Source: Gammaproteobacteria bacterium (lineage in GTDB: Bacteria; Pseudomonadota; Gammaproteobacteria; Thiohalomonadales; Thiohalomonadaceae). Taken from it: a DNA stretch of 64,000 bases. A program made the translations under genes and the position numbers. The notes beneath the pieces were generated by a model. The model worked only from the letters and a program-made list of their open reading frames with translations, was not told the DNA's origin and searched no databases. Positions 9,732-17,873 of this stretch are shown in pieces. The stretch's first letter is position 1. Every line of letters starts with the position of its first letter. The stretch covers positions 124,001 to 188,000 of the forward strand of contig QKED01000011.1 of NCBI GenBank assembly GCA_003252455.1. Reading direction: 5' to 3'.

Positions 9732-10109
9732 ATGAACAAGCGCATGATGATGGTGGCACTGGTGGGAGTGGGCCTGCTGGGCGGGGTCGCTCAGGCTGAA
9801 GAGGGGTTCTCCGCACAGGGCATAGAGCAGTTTCTGGTGGGGTCCTTCGCCGGTGCCGAGCAGATGCATTCCAAGGTCTATACCTGCGAGCGTCTGAGCT
9901 ATTACGGTGGCCTCTATGTGCGTGGCGATAAGGAGGGTGAGCGCCTGCTGGGTGTCTCCCCTTACGTGGACAATCCGGCCATCTACGCCCTGTTCAAAGA
10001 GTTGGCCACCGAGCACGGCTATGACCAGGCGCACTTCGATGCCATGCGGGGCCAGTGCCAGGAGCGTATCGCCAAGGTGGGGCACGGGGTCCAGGTAGCC
10101 GCCAAGTAG
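9732..10109 (+). CDS. Exported protein of unknown function
   Basis: 125 aa. A clear Sec signal peptide (MNKRMMMVALVGVGLLGGVAQA, cleavage before Glu23) leaves a mature protein of about 102 residues with two cysteines (near residues 50 and 113) that could form a disulfide. GAG-like spacing (GAGGTAAGCAGT) precedes the ATG. No family recognised. A mixed helical pattern with IYALFKELATEHGYDQAHFDAM suggests a small soluble periplasmic protein. The preceding 199 bp are unusually AT-rich for this genome and probably hold the promoter. A terminator follows. Confidence 0.72.
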   Translation: MNKRMMMVALVGVGLLGGVAQAEEGFSAQGIEQFLVGSFAGAEQMHSKVYTCERLSYYGGLYVRGDKEGERLLGVSPYVDNPAIYALFKELATEHGYDQAHFDAMRGQCQERIAKVGHGVQVAAK

Positions 10110-10129
10110 GCGGCGTCGGGGCTGTGAGC

Positions 10130-10160
10130 AAAGGGCTGGGGCGTGATCCCCGGCCCTTTT
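10130..10160 (+). terminator. Intrinsic terminator after the exported unknown protein
   Basis: Stem AAAGGGCTGGGG (10130-10141) with CCCCGGCCCTTT (10148-10159), one G-T wobble, six-base loop, then TTTT followed by GCGTTTTG. Confidence 0.85.
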
Positions 10161-10337
10161 GCGTTTTGATGTGATAGGGCGGTTACTGGACGGTGCCTTG
10201 GCCGTGTGTAGGCGTGCGGGTACCAAGGCTTGCGTGGGTAACGCCCATCGCGTAGAATTCGGCCTCTTTTCCTGGGCGCGCGGTATCCATCGTGGAGATG
10301 GATGGCGGCGCGTGGACTCATCCTTGAGGTTGCTGAC

Positions 10338-10541
10338 ATGAAAGCCGATATCCACCCGACCTACAACGAAATCACCGTGACCTGCAGCTGCGGTTCCACC
10401 TTCACCACCCGTTCTACCGGCGGTGATCTGAGCCTCGACGTCTGCTCCGCTTGCCACCCCTTCTACACCGGCAAGCAGAAGATCGTCGACACCGCTGGCC
10501 GCGTGGACAAGTTCCGTCAGAAGTACGGCCTCAAAAAGTAA
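10338..10541 (+). CDS. rpmE: 50S ribosomal protein L31 (zinc-binding type)
   Basis: 67 aa. [20 protein letters not shown] at the start and [16 protein letters not shown] in the centre match L31. The four zinc-ligand cysteines are present (CSC and CSAC), so this is the C+ form, which differs from the zinc-free paralogue used under zinc limitation. The ATG at 10338 gives the family N-terminus exactly. A strong terminator follows. Confidence 0.96.
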   Translation: MKADIHPTYNEITVTCSCGSTFTTRSTGGDLSLDVCSACHPFYTGKQKIVDTAGRVDKFRQKYGLKK

Positions 10542-10569
10542 GCCCAGCGCGGCGTCCGCTGCGACACGA

Positions 10570-10596
10570 GGGGCGCCCCGCAAGGGCGCCCCTTTT
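10570..10596 (+). terminator. Intrinsic terminator after rpmE
   Basis: Perfect 9-bp stem GGGGCGCCC (10570-10578) with GGGCGCCCC (10584-10592), loop CGCAA, then TTTT. Confidence 0.9.
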
Positions 10597-10639
10597 GCGT
10601 TTACCGTCTCTTGCTCTCGTCCCCATCGGAGGTCACCCC

Positions 10640-11896
10640 ATGAGCGACTCGCGTAGCGAACTGGATCAGAAGGCACTCGACTATCACGCCCTGCCGACCC
10701 CCGGCAAGGTGGGTATCGCCACCACCAAACCCTGTGAGACCCAGCAGGAGCTGAGCCTCGCCTATACCCCGGGTGTGGCCGTGCCGGTGCGCGCCATCGC
10801 CGAGAACCCTGCCGACGCCTACCGTTACACCGCCAAGGGCAATCTGGTGGCGGTCATCTCCGACGGCACCGCCGTGCTCGGCCTGGGCAACGTCGGTCCG
10901 CTGGCGGGCAAGCCGGTGATGGAGGGCAAGGGGGTGCTGTTCAAGCGCTTCGCCGGGATCGATGTGTTCGACATCGAGGTCGACTCCAAGTCCACCGAGC
11001 ACTTCATCGAGACGGTGGCCGCCATTGCACCGACCTTCGGTGGCATCAACCTCGAAGATATCGCTGCGCCGCACTGCTTCGAGATCGAGGAGACGCTCAA
11101 GGCACGCCTCGACATCCCGGTCTTCCACGACGACCAGCACGGCACCGCGATCATCATCGCCGCCGGTCTGCTCAACGCCCTGGAGATCCAGGGCAAGGCG
11201 CTGGCCGATGCGCGCATCGTCTGTCTCGGCGCCGGTGCCGCCGGTATCGCCTCCATGAAATTGCTGCTGGCCCTCGGTGCCCAGCAGCGGAATCTCTACA
11301 TGGTCGACCGCAAGGGCATCATCCACAGTGGGCGCGACGACCTCAACGAGCACAAAGCGCTGTTCGCCCTAGAGACCGAGCGCCGCACCCTGGCCGATGC
11401 CCTGGAGGGTGCCGACGTCTTCATCGGCGTCTCCGGCCCCGATCTGGTGAGCCCGGAGATGCTCGCCAGCATGGCCGCCAAGCCGGTGGTCTTCGCCCTC
11501 TCCAACCCGGTGCCGGAGATCCGCTACGAGGTGGCCCGCGGGGTGCGCGACGACCTGATCATGGCCACCGGGCGCAGCGACTACCCCAACCAGGTGAACA
11601 ACGTCCTCGGCTTCCCCTTCATCTTCCGTGGCGCCCTGGATGTACAGGCCAGCGCCATCAACCAGGAGATGGAGATCGCCGCGGTCAAGGCGCTGCGTGA
11701 CCTGGCCCGTGAGCCGGTGCCCGCCGAGGTGCTCAAGGCCTATGGGGTGGCGGAGATGACCTTCGGTCCCGATTACATCATCCCCAAGCCGTTCGACCCA
11801 CGTCTCATCGCCACCGTGCCGGTGGCAGTGGCTGGCGCCGCGGTGGATACGGGTGTGGCCCGCGCGCCCTGGCCCGCCCACTATCCTGCACGCTGA
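10640..11896 (+). CDS. Malic enzyme, short form (malate to pyruvate + CO2)
   Basis: 418 aa. Catalytic region YTPGVAVPV near 44 and [20 protein letters not shown] near 80; metal site FHDDQHGTA near 158; Rossmann motif [11 protein letters not shown] near 196; ALSNPVPEI near 290. It oxidatively decarboxylates malate using NAD or NADP. Unlike E. coli MaeB (about 759 aa) it lacks the C-terminal phosphotransacetylase-like domain. The ATG at 10640 has CGGAGG eight bases upstream. Monocistronic: terminators bound it on both sides. Cofactor preference cannot be read safely. Confidence 0.93.
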   Translation: MSDSRSELDQKALDYHALPTPGKVGIATTKPCETQQELSLAYTPGVAVPVRAIAENPADAYRYTAKGNLVAVISDGTAVLGLGNVGPLAGKPVMEGKGVLFKRFAGIDVFDIEVDSKSTEHFIETVAAIAPTFGGINLEDIAAPHCFEIEETLKARLDIPVFHDDQHGTAIIIAAGLLNALEIQGKALADARIVCLGAGAAGIASMKLLLALGAQQRNLYMVDRKGIIHSGRDDLNEHKALFALETERRTLADALEGADVFIGVSGPDLVSPEMLASMAAKPVVFALSNPVPEIRYEVARGVRDDLIMATGRSDYPNQVNNVLGFPFIFRGALDVQASAINQEMEIAAVKALRDLAREPVPAEVLKAYGVAEMTFGPDYIIPKPFDPRLIATVPVAVAGAAVDTGVARAPWPAHYPAR

Positions 11897-11921
11897 GCGG
11901 CTCAGCCCTCTGGCTAGAGAG

Positions 11922-11946
11922 AGCCGGCCCTTGGGCCGGCTTTTTT
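11922..11946 (+). terminator. Intrinsic terminator after malic enzyme
   Basis: GCCGGC (11923-11928) and GCCGGC (11935-11940), a self-complementary GC stem around CCTTGG, extended by an A-T pair, followed by TTTTTT to 11946. Confidence 0.88.
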
Positions 11947-12069
11947 GCCTTTACAGGGGGCAAATGGCACGAACGGTACGCACCAATTTGACGCACTCAG
12001 ATCTCCATCACGCCAAAGGTGAAAAAGTGTGCGTTTAATGCTCCCCTGTGTAACGCCAGGAGGTGCGCG

Positions 12070-12555
12070 ATGATGCAACCGCTGATCGATTGGGACCAAG
12101 CCGAACTCGCCATCGGTATCGATGAGATCGACAATCAGCATCGGGAACTGGTGGATATCCTCAACCGTCTCAATGAGGCGGTGACCCTGCGCCAGGGGGC
12201 CACGGTGGCCAACGCCGCGCTCGACCAGTTGCACGACTACACGCGTATCCACTTTGCCGTGGAGGAGAGCATCATGCGCCTGCTCGGCTACCCCGATTAC
12301 GCCGAGCACAAGCTCAAGCACGAGCGACTGGTCAACGAGCTGCACTCCCTCTCCACGCGCTTCCACGATGAGGGACGGGCGATCAACCACGAACTGATGT
12401 TCTTCCTCAAAACCTGGCTCACCACCCATATCCAGGAGAGCGACCGGGAGTACGCCGACCACTTCCTCGCCGCCGGGGTACAGACGGGCGGTGGCGCGGT
12501 GGCCAAGGCCGGTTGGATGGCCAATCTGGTCGGGCGTATCCGTAGCCTGGGGTGA
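12070..12555 (+). CDS. Bacteriohemerythrin (O2-binding diiron protein)
   Basis: 161 aa four-helix bundle. Diiron ligands visible: NQHREL near 24, HFAVEE near 61, HKLKHE near 80 (His-x3-His), and HIQESD near 121. These give the H...HxxxE...HxxxH...HxxxxD pattern of single-domain bacteriohemerythrins, which bind O2 reversibly and may buffer or deliver oxygen. AGGAGG at 12058-12063 serves either ATG 12070 or ATG 12073. The gene converges with the hybrid kinase downstream. An apparent TGGCAC near 11964 lacks a -12 GC and is not called a sigma-54 site. Confidence 0.93.
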   Translation: MMQPLIDWDQAELAIGIDEIDNQHRELVDILNRLNEAVTLRQGATVANAALDQLHDYTRIHFAVEESIMRLLGYPDYAEHKLKHERLVNELHSLSTRFHDEGRAINHELMFFLKTWLTTHIQESDREYADHFLAAGVQTGGGAVAKAGWMANLVGRIRSLG

Positions 12556-12567
12556 GGCCTCGGTGGC

Positions 12568-15513
12568 TCAGTCGAGCCGGTCGAGGTGGTCGAGCAGACT
12601 CTGGAAGGCGTAGCGTTCCACCCGATTGCGTAGCTGCAGGGCGAGCTTGGGTTGTTCCTGCTCGATGTGCTCCAGCGCCTGATTGAGGCGGGTGGGGTTG
12701 CCGTGCATCAGCGCCGCACGCAGCTCCTCGCGCAGGGGTAGGGTGAGTGGTGTGAGGTCGAGCGGCTGCCCCTCCGTGCCCTCGTCGTGAGAGAAGCGCC
12801 AGCTGAGTGGCAGTTGCTGCTCCAGTAGGGCGAGCAGTTGCGAGGGCTCTACCGGCTTGGAGATGTGCCCGGCACAGCCGGCACTCCTGCACTGTTCTCG
12901 GTCGTCGTCAAAGGCGCGTGCCGAAACGGCGATGATCGGCAGATGCGGGCGCAGCTCGTGCAACTTGCGTGAGGCGGTAAGGCCATCCATCTGCGGCATC
13001 ACCAGGTCCATCAGCACCAGGTCGGGGGCACTGTAGATGGTGTGCTCCAGCGCCGCCGGTCCATCCTCGGCCTGATCGATGAGGAAGCCGAGCGGCTCTA
13101 GCAAGCAGCTGAGGATGGCGCGGTTGTCCGGCTGGTCGTCCACCACCAGGATGCGGAACGGGCTCTCCTGATGGTCGGTACGGTTGTAGCCGACGGCCCA
13201 CTCCAGCCCCAGACTGGAGCGCTCGCGACTGCTCGGACAGCTGCTCTGGGGGGCTGGCAGGCTGAGTTCGAAGCGGCTCCCCTCGTCCACCCGGCTCTCT
13301 ACCTTGAGTTGTCCCCCCATGCGTTCGATCAGCAGACGGCTCAGGGCCAGGCCGAGACCGCTGCCGTCGCGCTTGTACTTGGCGTCACCGGCGTGGCCGT
13401 AGGGGATGAAGAGGTGCGGGAGCTGGGTGTCGTCGATGCCGATGCCGGTGTCGCGGGTGACCAACTGTAGGGTCCCGTCACGGTAGCCCGCCTCCAGCGT
13501 CACCTCGCCCCGGGGGGTAAACTTCACCGCGTTGCTCAGCAGATGCTGCAGCACCTGGCGCAGGCGCTGCTCGTCCAACTCCAGACAGCGGGGTAGCGAC
13601 TCAATGCCACGTAGGTGAAACTGCAACCCCTTCTGGCGGGCGCGAAAGATGTACTGCTCGGCGACCTGGGCGATCAGCTCGTGTACATCGTGTGCCGCGA
13701 CCACCAACTCCATGCGCCCTGCCTCGATGCGCGATAGATCGAGCACGTCGTTGATCAGCTGCAGCAGGTACTCGCCGGCGTGTTGCACCGCGTTGAGCGC
13801 GCTGTGTTGATCGTGGTTGAGATTGCTCTCTTTGAGCAGCATGCGCGAGTAGCCGAGTACCGCGTTGAGCGGGGTACGCAGCTCGTAACTCATGTTGGCG
13901 AGGAAGTTGCTCTTGGCCTGATTGGCGGCGTCGGCCCGCTTGCGTGCCTCGGTCAGCTCGCGGGCGGACTCCTGCATCACGCTCACGTCACGAAACGCCA
14001 CGACCGCCCCGACCACCCCCTCGCTGCGGCGTACCACGCCGGTGGAGCGTACGCTCACCGGTAGGGCGCTGCCGTCCTGGCGCCAGAACAGCTCCTCCTC
14101 GTTGATGTAGATGTCGGAGTTGCGCGTGGTGCGCATGATGGGGCACTCCAGCTCATCCAGGTGGCTACCGTCCATGCGGTGGTGGTGGAACAGGCGGTGG
14201 GCCGACTTGCCCAGCAGGTGCGCGCGGCTGTAGCCGAGCAGGCGGCACGCCTCGTGGTTGACGTACTCGATAATGCCTTGGGTATTGACCACGTAGACCC
14301 CCTCGGCCAGGGTGTCGGTGATCTCGTGCAGGCGCTGCACCTGCTCGGCCAGTTCGCGCTTGTCGCGGTAGCGGGCGCAGAGCGTCTCCAGCAGTTGCCA
14401 CTCCAGGTAGGCGAGGATCATCAGCGAGACCAGCATGATGCCCCACTCTAGTCGATAGGTACCATCGAACAGGTTGGTGAGGGAGTAGGCGGGGAGTCGT
14501 ACCATCCCCTTCCAGTGGAACTCTTGCCAGGCGTGGTGGTGGTGGGGGGCGTCGTGGGTATCGGGGATGGCCCCCACCTGTCCAGAGGCGAGAGGGTAGA
14601 TGGTGTTGAAAAGGTAGAGGCTCTGGCCCGCCACCACCTGACCGTGGTCGGCCTGGTGGATGGTGGCCCATGCCTCGGGGTGGCGACGGGCGAAGCTCAC
14701 CTGCTGGTCGAAGCGAAAGCCCCAGGCCAGCTCCGGCTCGGGGCTCAGCAGCCAGTAACCCTCCGGGTTGAGGAGGACGGCGCGTTCGCCAGCGAAGTGG
14801 GCGGCAAAGTCGTCGAGCATGCGCTGGGCCAGATACTCCAGCACCAGGATGCCGCGCCGTTCACCCTCGCGGTTGTAGACCGCCATGGCCATCGACATCA
14901 GCGGCGTGAAGGGGTTGGTCACCACCCCCTGGTCGGTCTCCAGGTCGAGGTGGGAGACGTAGACCTCGTCCGGGTGGAGGGTCTGGGTGTTGTGAAAATA
15001 CTCCTCACGCGTCTGGTCGAGGAGCTGCTCACGCTCGACCACCCGCGGTCGGCCACCGGAGAGGTCGATGCGCAACCGCTCCCGTCCGCGCTCATCGACA
15101 AAGCGCACCCGATTGTAGATCCCCTTGTGAGTGACGAAGTTAAGCAGGTTCTCGGCCAGACGGCGGTAGCTCTCGTCGCTCTCGTGTGCAATGAATTCGT
15201 TGATCAGCGGGGTCTGGGTGATGACGTGTAGGTCTTCGATGGCGGCCTGGATACGCACCACGATCATCTGTGAGGCGAGCCTGAGGTTGGACTCCTGGCT
15301 CATGGTCTGCTGCTCCCAGGCCTGACGCGCCTGGATGTGCAGGGTGACGAGGGTGATGGCGAAGACCAGCAGACACGAGAGGCCGAAGAGACCGGCATAG
15401 AGCAGGCGCCGCTTGGACGAGGGGAGTTCGTACCAGCGTTCCGCGCTCAACACCTCGGGGAAGACCCCCTTGGCCATATCCGGTTGCTTCCGGCTCCGTT
15501 GTTGAGAGGACAT
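12568..15513 (-). CDS. Hybrid sensor histidine kinase with Tyr in place of the phospho-acceptor His
   Basis: 981 aa. TM1 at about 36-60; large periplasmic Cache-like sensor at about 61-353, with a His-rich loop at 318-335; TM2 at about 354-374; PAS at about 395-515; HisKA at about 530-600; ATPase at about 648-753 (N box with N661, DTGIGI at 688-693, GSGLGLALSR at 717-726); receiver domain at about 787-900 with acceptor D836 and SKPV lysine near 886. The H box reads MSYELRTPLN where kinases read MSHELRTPL: codon 543 is TAC, one base from CAC. ATP-binding and receiver residues are intact. Start ATG 15513 has CGGAG just upstream. Either a true pseudokinase or one base change or error. Confidence 0.9.
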   Translation of the reverse strand: MSSQQRSRKQPDMAKGVFPEVLSAERWYELPSSKRRLLYAGLFGLSCLLVFAITLVTLHIQARQAWEQQTMSQESNLRLASQMIVVRIQAAIEDLHVITQTPLINEFIAHESDESYRRLAENLLNFVTHKGIYNRVRFVDERGRERLRIDLSGGRPRVVEREQLLDQTREEYFHNTQTLHPDEVYVSHLDLETDQGVVTNPFTPLMSMAMAVYNREGERRGILVLEYLAQRMLDDFAAHFAGERAVLLNPEGYWLLSPEPELAWGFRFDQQVSFARRHPEAWATIHQADHGQVVAGQSLYLFNTIYPLASGQVGAIPDTHDAPHHHHAWQEFHWKGMVRLPAYSLTNLFDGTYRLEWGIMLVSLMILAYLEWQLLETLCARYRDKRELAEQVQRLHEITDTLAEGVYVVNTQGIIEYVNHEACRLLGYSRAHLLGKSAHRLFHHHRMDGSHLDELECPIMRTTRNSDIYINEEELFWRQDGSALPVSVRSTGVVRRSEGVVGAVVAFRDVSVMQESARELTEARKRADAANQAKSNFLANMSYELRTPLNAVLGYSRMLLKESNLNHDQHSALNAVQHAGEYLLQLINDVLDLSRIEAGRMELVVAAHDVHELIAQVAEQYIFRARQKGLQFHLRGIESLPRCLELDEQRLRQVLQHLLSNAVKFTPRGEVTLEAGYRDGTLQLVTRDTGIGIDDTQLPHLFIPYGHAGDAKYKRDGSGLGLALSRLLIERMGGQLKVESRVDEGSRFELSLPAPQSSCPSSRERSSLGLEWAVGYNRTDHQESPFRILVVDDQPDNRAILSCLLEPLGFLIDQAEDGPAALEHTIYSAPDLVLMDLVMPQMDGLTASRKLHELRPHLPIIAVSARAFDDDREQCRSAGCAGHISKPVEPSQLLALLEQQLPLSWRFSHDEGTEGQPLDLTPLTLPLREELRAALMHGNPTRLNQALEHIEQEQPKLALQLRNRVERYAFQSLLDHLDRLD

Positions 15514-16004
15514 GCTGTCTCCGTTTACCGGGTCCCAAGGCCCTGGACGCCCGTAGCGAGTGTAGGCAGAGGCCCGCAGCGGTCGGCAGGCTGAACAGCC
15601 CCGCGCTACGGGTAACAGGGCCCGATGAACAAGCGCAGAGTTTCCCACAGCCGGGCGCGTCGTGCACCGGGGCGGTGGGAAGTTGCGGGGCAATCGCCCC
15701 ACTTTTTGTCACAATGGACACAGGGGTCACAGAGTGCAACCCTGCTTGAGCAAGGGGGGGATAACGGTGGGCCGCTTGCGCCCATCGCCCTTCAACCGCA
15801 GTGACTCGTCTGCCCGCTGACGCCCCTCACTCGGTGCGCGTCTCTGTCTGTGTGGCGAGCGATCTCTGGTTTACCGGCGTTGGTGGTTACCCTGGGGCAA
15901 CAGACGGCGGGTGGCCACACATGCGGTGCTCCATATGCCTGCGGGTGGAAGGGCGCGATGCAACGGTGTGGCACCTCGCCCCCCGTTTGAGGCTACGTCC
16001 TGGG
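15514..16004. other. Intergenic region between the hybrid kinase and the AAA+ operon end
   Basis: 491 bp without a gene I can support; frames present are short and low-complexity. It must contain the promoter for the leftward hybrid kinase. A short stem GGGGC-AATC-GCCCC near 15687-15700, followed by ACTTTTTG, is a weak terminator-like element on the plus strand with no gene feeding it. Confidence 0.45.
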
Positions 16005-16505
16005 TCACTCCTCGGCGAGCAAGCGCTCGGCCATCCCCAGTACGACACTCCCGCCCACCTGGTCTTGTGGGTCCAGCTCGGCCAGGCGGGTGAGGGCAGC
16101 ATGGGCCTCGGCCACCTCCCCACTGCGCAGCAGCACGAAGCCGAGTGCCTTGAGGCTGTAGAGGTAGAGGCGGATAGCCCCGCTGGCGGGCGACCAGGGG
16201 GCGCTCTGCGGGGAGAGCTTGTGCCAATCGGGGTCGAATCCGGCGCTGGAGGCGGCGCGCTCCAGCGCCTCGTGGATCAGCCCCAGCGCCTCGGCGTGGC
16301 GGTTGCTGTAGGCGTACATCTTGTAGAGCGCCACCACCGGCTCCAGCCGCTCGGGGATCAGCGTGCGGGTATCGAGCAGCAGGCGCTCGGTGCGCGCCCA
16401 GTCCTGATGCACGTCCAGCTCGGAACGCAGCAGTTGCTGCAGGGCGATGGGCACCACCTCGCCCTTGGGGAGAGGAAATTCGTCGAACAGGTCGCGTAGT
16501 TGCAT
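16005..16505 (-). CDS. 166-aa helical (TPR-like) protein, last gene of the AAA+ operon
   Basis: Soluble, almost fully helical. Segments around residues 55-90 (ERLEPVVALYKMYAYSNRHA) and 115-150 (LKALGFVLLRSGEVAEAHAA) have the spacing of tetratricopeptide-like helical pairs, suggesting a protein-protein adaptor. No cysteines and no enzyme motif. I do not recognise a named family. It follows the GST gene by 42 bases on the same strand and is probably cotranscribed from the sigma-54 site at 19606-19621. Confidence 0.72.
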   Translation of the reverse strand: MQLRDLFDEFPLPKGEVVPIALQQLLRSELDVHQDWARTERLLLDTRTLIPERLEPVVALYKMYAYSNRHAEALGLIHEALERAASSAGFDPDWHKLSPQSAPWSPASGAIRLYLYSLKALGFVLLRSGEVAEAHAALTRLAELDPQDQVGGSVVLGMAERLLAEE

Positions 16506-16547
16506 GCAATGGACTCGTAAGGGGGCGAGTAGGGGGACGAGGGGCGC

Positions 16548-17174
16548 TCAGCGGTAGAGGCTGGCGTAGCCCTCCTCCAGCATCACCTGGCGCACGGCGG
16601 GGCGGCGTAGCAGGCGGCGAAAGTGCGCCTCGCACTCCATGGGCAGGGGGATGCCGATGTTGTCGGCCCAGAACTCCACGTAGAAGAGTGCGGCGTCGGC
16701 GATGGTGAAGTCGTTCTGGTGGCGCCCCTTGAGGCGGCCTGCGGCGATGGCGAAGCCCTCGGCCACCAGCTCACGACCGCGTGCCTTGATCGCCTTCTGC
16801 TCCTCCGGGTTAGAGCTGTACTGGTCGGTGGTGAAGATGCGCGTGAAGCCCTGGCCGTGGATGCGATTCACCGCGAGGTCCAGCAGCTCCAGGGTGGCCA
16901 GCTCCCCTTCGAGGTCATCCGGCAGCAGCTTGCGTCGGGGGTGGGCGCGGGCCAGCCACCAGGCGATGGACAAGAAATCGGTGAGGGCGGTGCCATCTTC
17001 CCGCACCAGCGTGGGAATCGTACCCTTAGGGTTGAGGGCGCGATAGTCGGGCGTGTTGTGGTCACCCGCCATCAGGTTGACCAGGTGCGCCTCGAACACC
17101 AGCCCGCACTCCTCTAAGAGGATGTGGATGCCGGTGCTGCACGAGCCGGGGGTCATGTAGAAGCGCATGGTCAT
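16548..17174 (-). CDS. Glutathione S-transferase family protein
   Basis: 208 aa. N-terminal thioredoxin-like domain with YMTPGSCSTGIHILLEECG near residues 6-24, where beta-class GSTs have a catalytic Cys/Ser; NPKGTIPTLV near 50 carries the cis-Pro; TALTDFLSIAWWL near 66 is the glutathione-binding turn; helical C-terminal domain with FTIADAALFYVEFW near 155. The ATG at 17174 overlaps the NifX-like stop (ATGA), so the two are translationally coupled. GST-family genes are known next to nif genes in several diazotrophs, but the substrate here is unknown. Confidence 0.87.
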   Translation of the reverse strand: MTMRFYMTPGSCSTGIHILLEECGLVFEAHLVNLMAGDHNTPDYRALNPKGTIPTLVREDGTALTDFLSIAWWLARAHPRRKLLPDDLEGELATLELLDLAVNRIHGQGFTRIFTTDQYSSNPEEQKAIKARGRELVAEGFAIAAGRLKGRHQNDFTIADAALFYVEFWADNIGIPLPMECEAHFRRLLRRPAVRQVMLEEGYASLYR

Positions 17175-17515
17175 CTGCGCCCCTCCAGCCATGCGGCTAT
17201 CGCCTCGTCGATGGTCATCCAGCCGTAGGCGTCCACCGCCTCGACACCGATGGCGGCGAGCTTGTCGCGCGGGCCGTCGCCGATCTTGGCGACGAAGACC
17301 GCCTGGCAATCCTTCACCGCCTCCAGGATGCCGCTCAGGGCGCCCTTGTTGGAGCTGCCGCCGAGGCAGTAGTGCTCCACCTGGCGCTGCTCCAGCAGCG
17401 TCGGCGTGCCGTTCTCCACGGTGTAGATCCAAAACTGCTTGGCGTGGCCGAAGTGCTCGCTCACCGCCAGCCCCTCCTGGCTCGCGATGGCGACGCGTAG
17501 GGTCTCACTCATCAT
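17171..17515 (-). CDS. NifX/NifB C-terminal-like (dinitrogenase Fe-Mo cofactor biosynthesis) domain protein
   Basis: 114 aa single domain. VAIASQEGLAVSEHFGHAKQ near 8-27, LEQRQVEHYC near 41-50 and VFVAKIGDGPRDKLAAIGVE near 73-92 follow the NifX/NifY/NifB-tail fold that binds FeMo-co or NifB-co precursors. It is not NifX proper, because nifE/nifN are not adjacent. Cysteines at about 50 and 70. The start is one of two tandem ATGs (17515 or 17512); AGGAG upstream fits the second better. Overlaps the 122-aa gene by 11 bases and the GST gene by four. Related domains also occur in proteins unrelated to nitrogenase, so the link to nitrogen fixation is inference. Confidence 0.85.
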   Translation of the reverse strand: MMSETLRVAIASQEGLAVSEHFGHAKQFWIYTVENGTPTLLEQRQVEHYCLGGSSNKGALSGILEAVKDCQAVFVAKIGDGPRDKLAAIGVEAVDAYGWMTIDEAIAAWLEGRR

Positions 17516-17873
17516 CCTGCTCCTGGTTGAACGGCACTGTGTCGAATAGGCCTTCTGCGCGGATCCACGCCTTGAAGCCCTTCATCACCGGGCGCGAGAT
17601 GCGGCTCTCGGCCAGTACGCGCTCCTCGTAGATGCGGCGGCGGGTCTCGTCGTCCAGGTTGTCCCGGCTCTCGGCGATGAGCTGGTGGCTCTCCGCCCCG
17701 AGCAGCTCGCCCGGCAGGTGCTTAACCTGGTCGTAGAGGGCGGCCATCACCACCTTCTCCTCCAGGTCCATCTTGCACTTGCCGTCGAGGATCTTGAGCA
17801 TCACGGCGGTGGCGCAGTCGACCTGCAGCGGCTCGAAGGGGTGGGCGGTGCACCAGTCGGCAAGAGCGCTCAT
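17505..17873 (-). CDS. 122-aa protein of unknown function in the AAA+/NifX operon
   Basis: Acidic and helical, with three cysteines in the first third (residues 8, 20, 33) within WCTAHPFEPLQVDC and DGKC. The spacing could bind a metal or cluster but is not a known motif. The middle (residues 40-90) is charged and helix-forming; the tail ends in QEQDDE. I recognise no family. Its ATG overlaps the AAA+ stop (ATGA) and its end overlaps the NifX-like start, so it is tightly embedded in the operon and likely a partner of one or both neighbours. Confidence 0.78.
   Translation of the reverse strand: MSALADWCTAHPFEPLQVDCATAVMLKILDGKCKMDLEEKVVMAALYDQVKHLPGELLGAESHQLIAESRDNLDDETRRRIYEERVLAESRISRPVMKGFKAWIRAEGLFDTVPFNQEQDDE

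Noticed and set aside
11964-11979. TGGCAC-containing sigma-54-like site upstream of bacteriohemerythrin
   Set aside because: The position 12 bases from GG reads AC, not the invariant GC, so the -12 element is missing.
15687-15707. Terminator-like hairpin GGGGC-AATC-GCCCC with ACTTTTTG
   Set aside because: The stem is only five base pairs and no plus-strand gene leads into it, so it is not called as a terminator.
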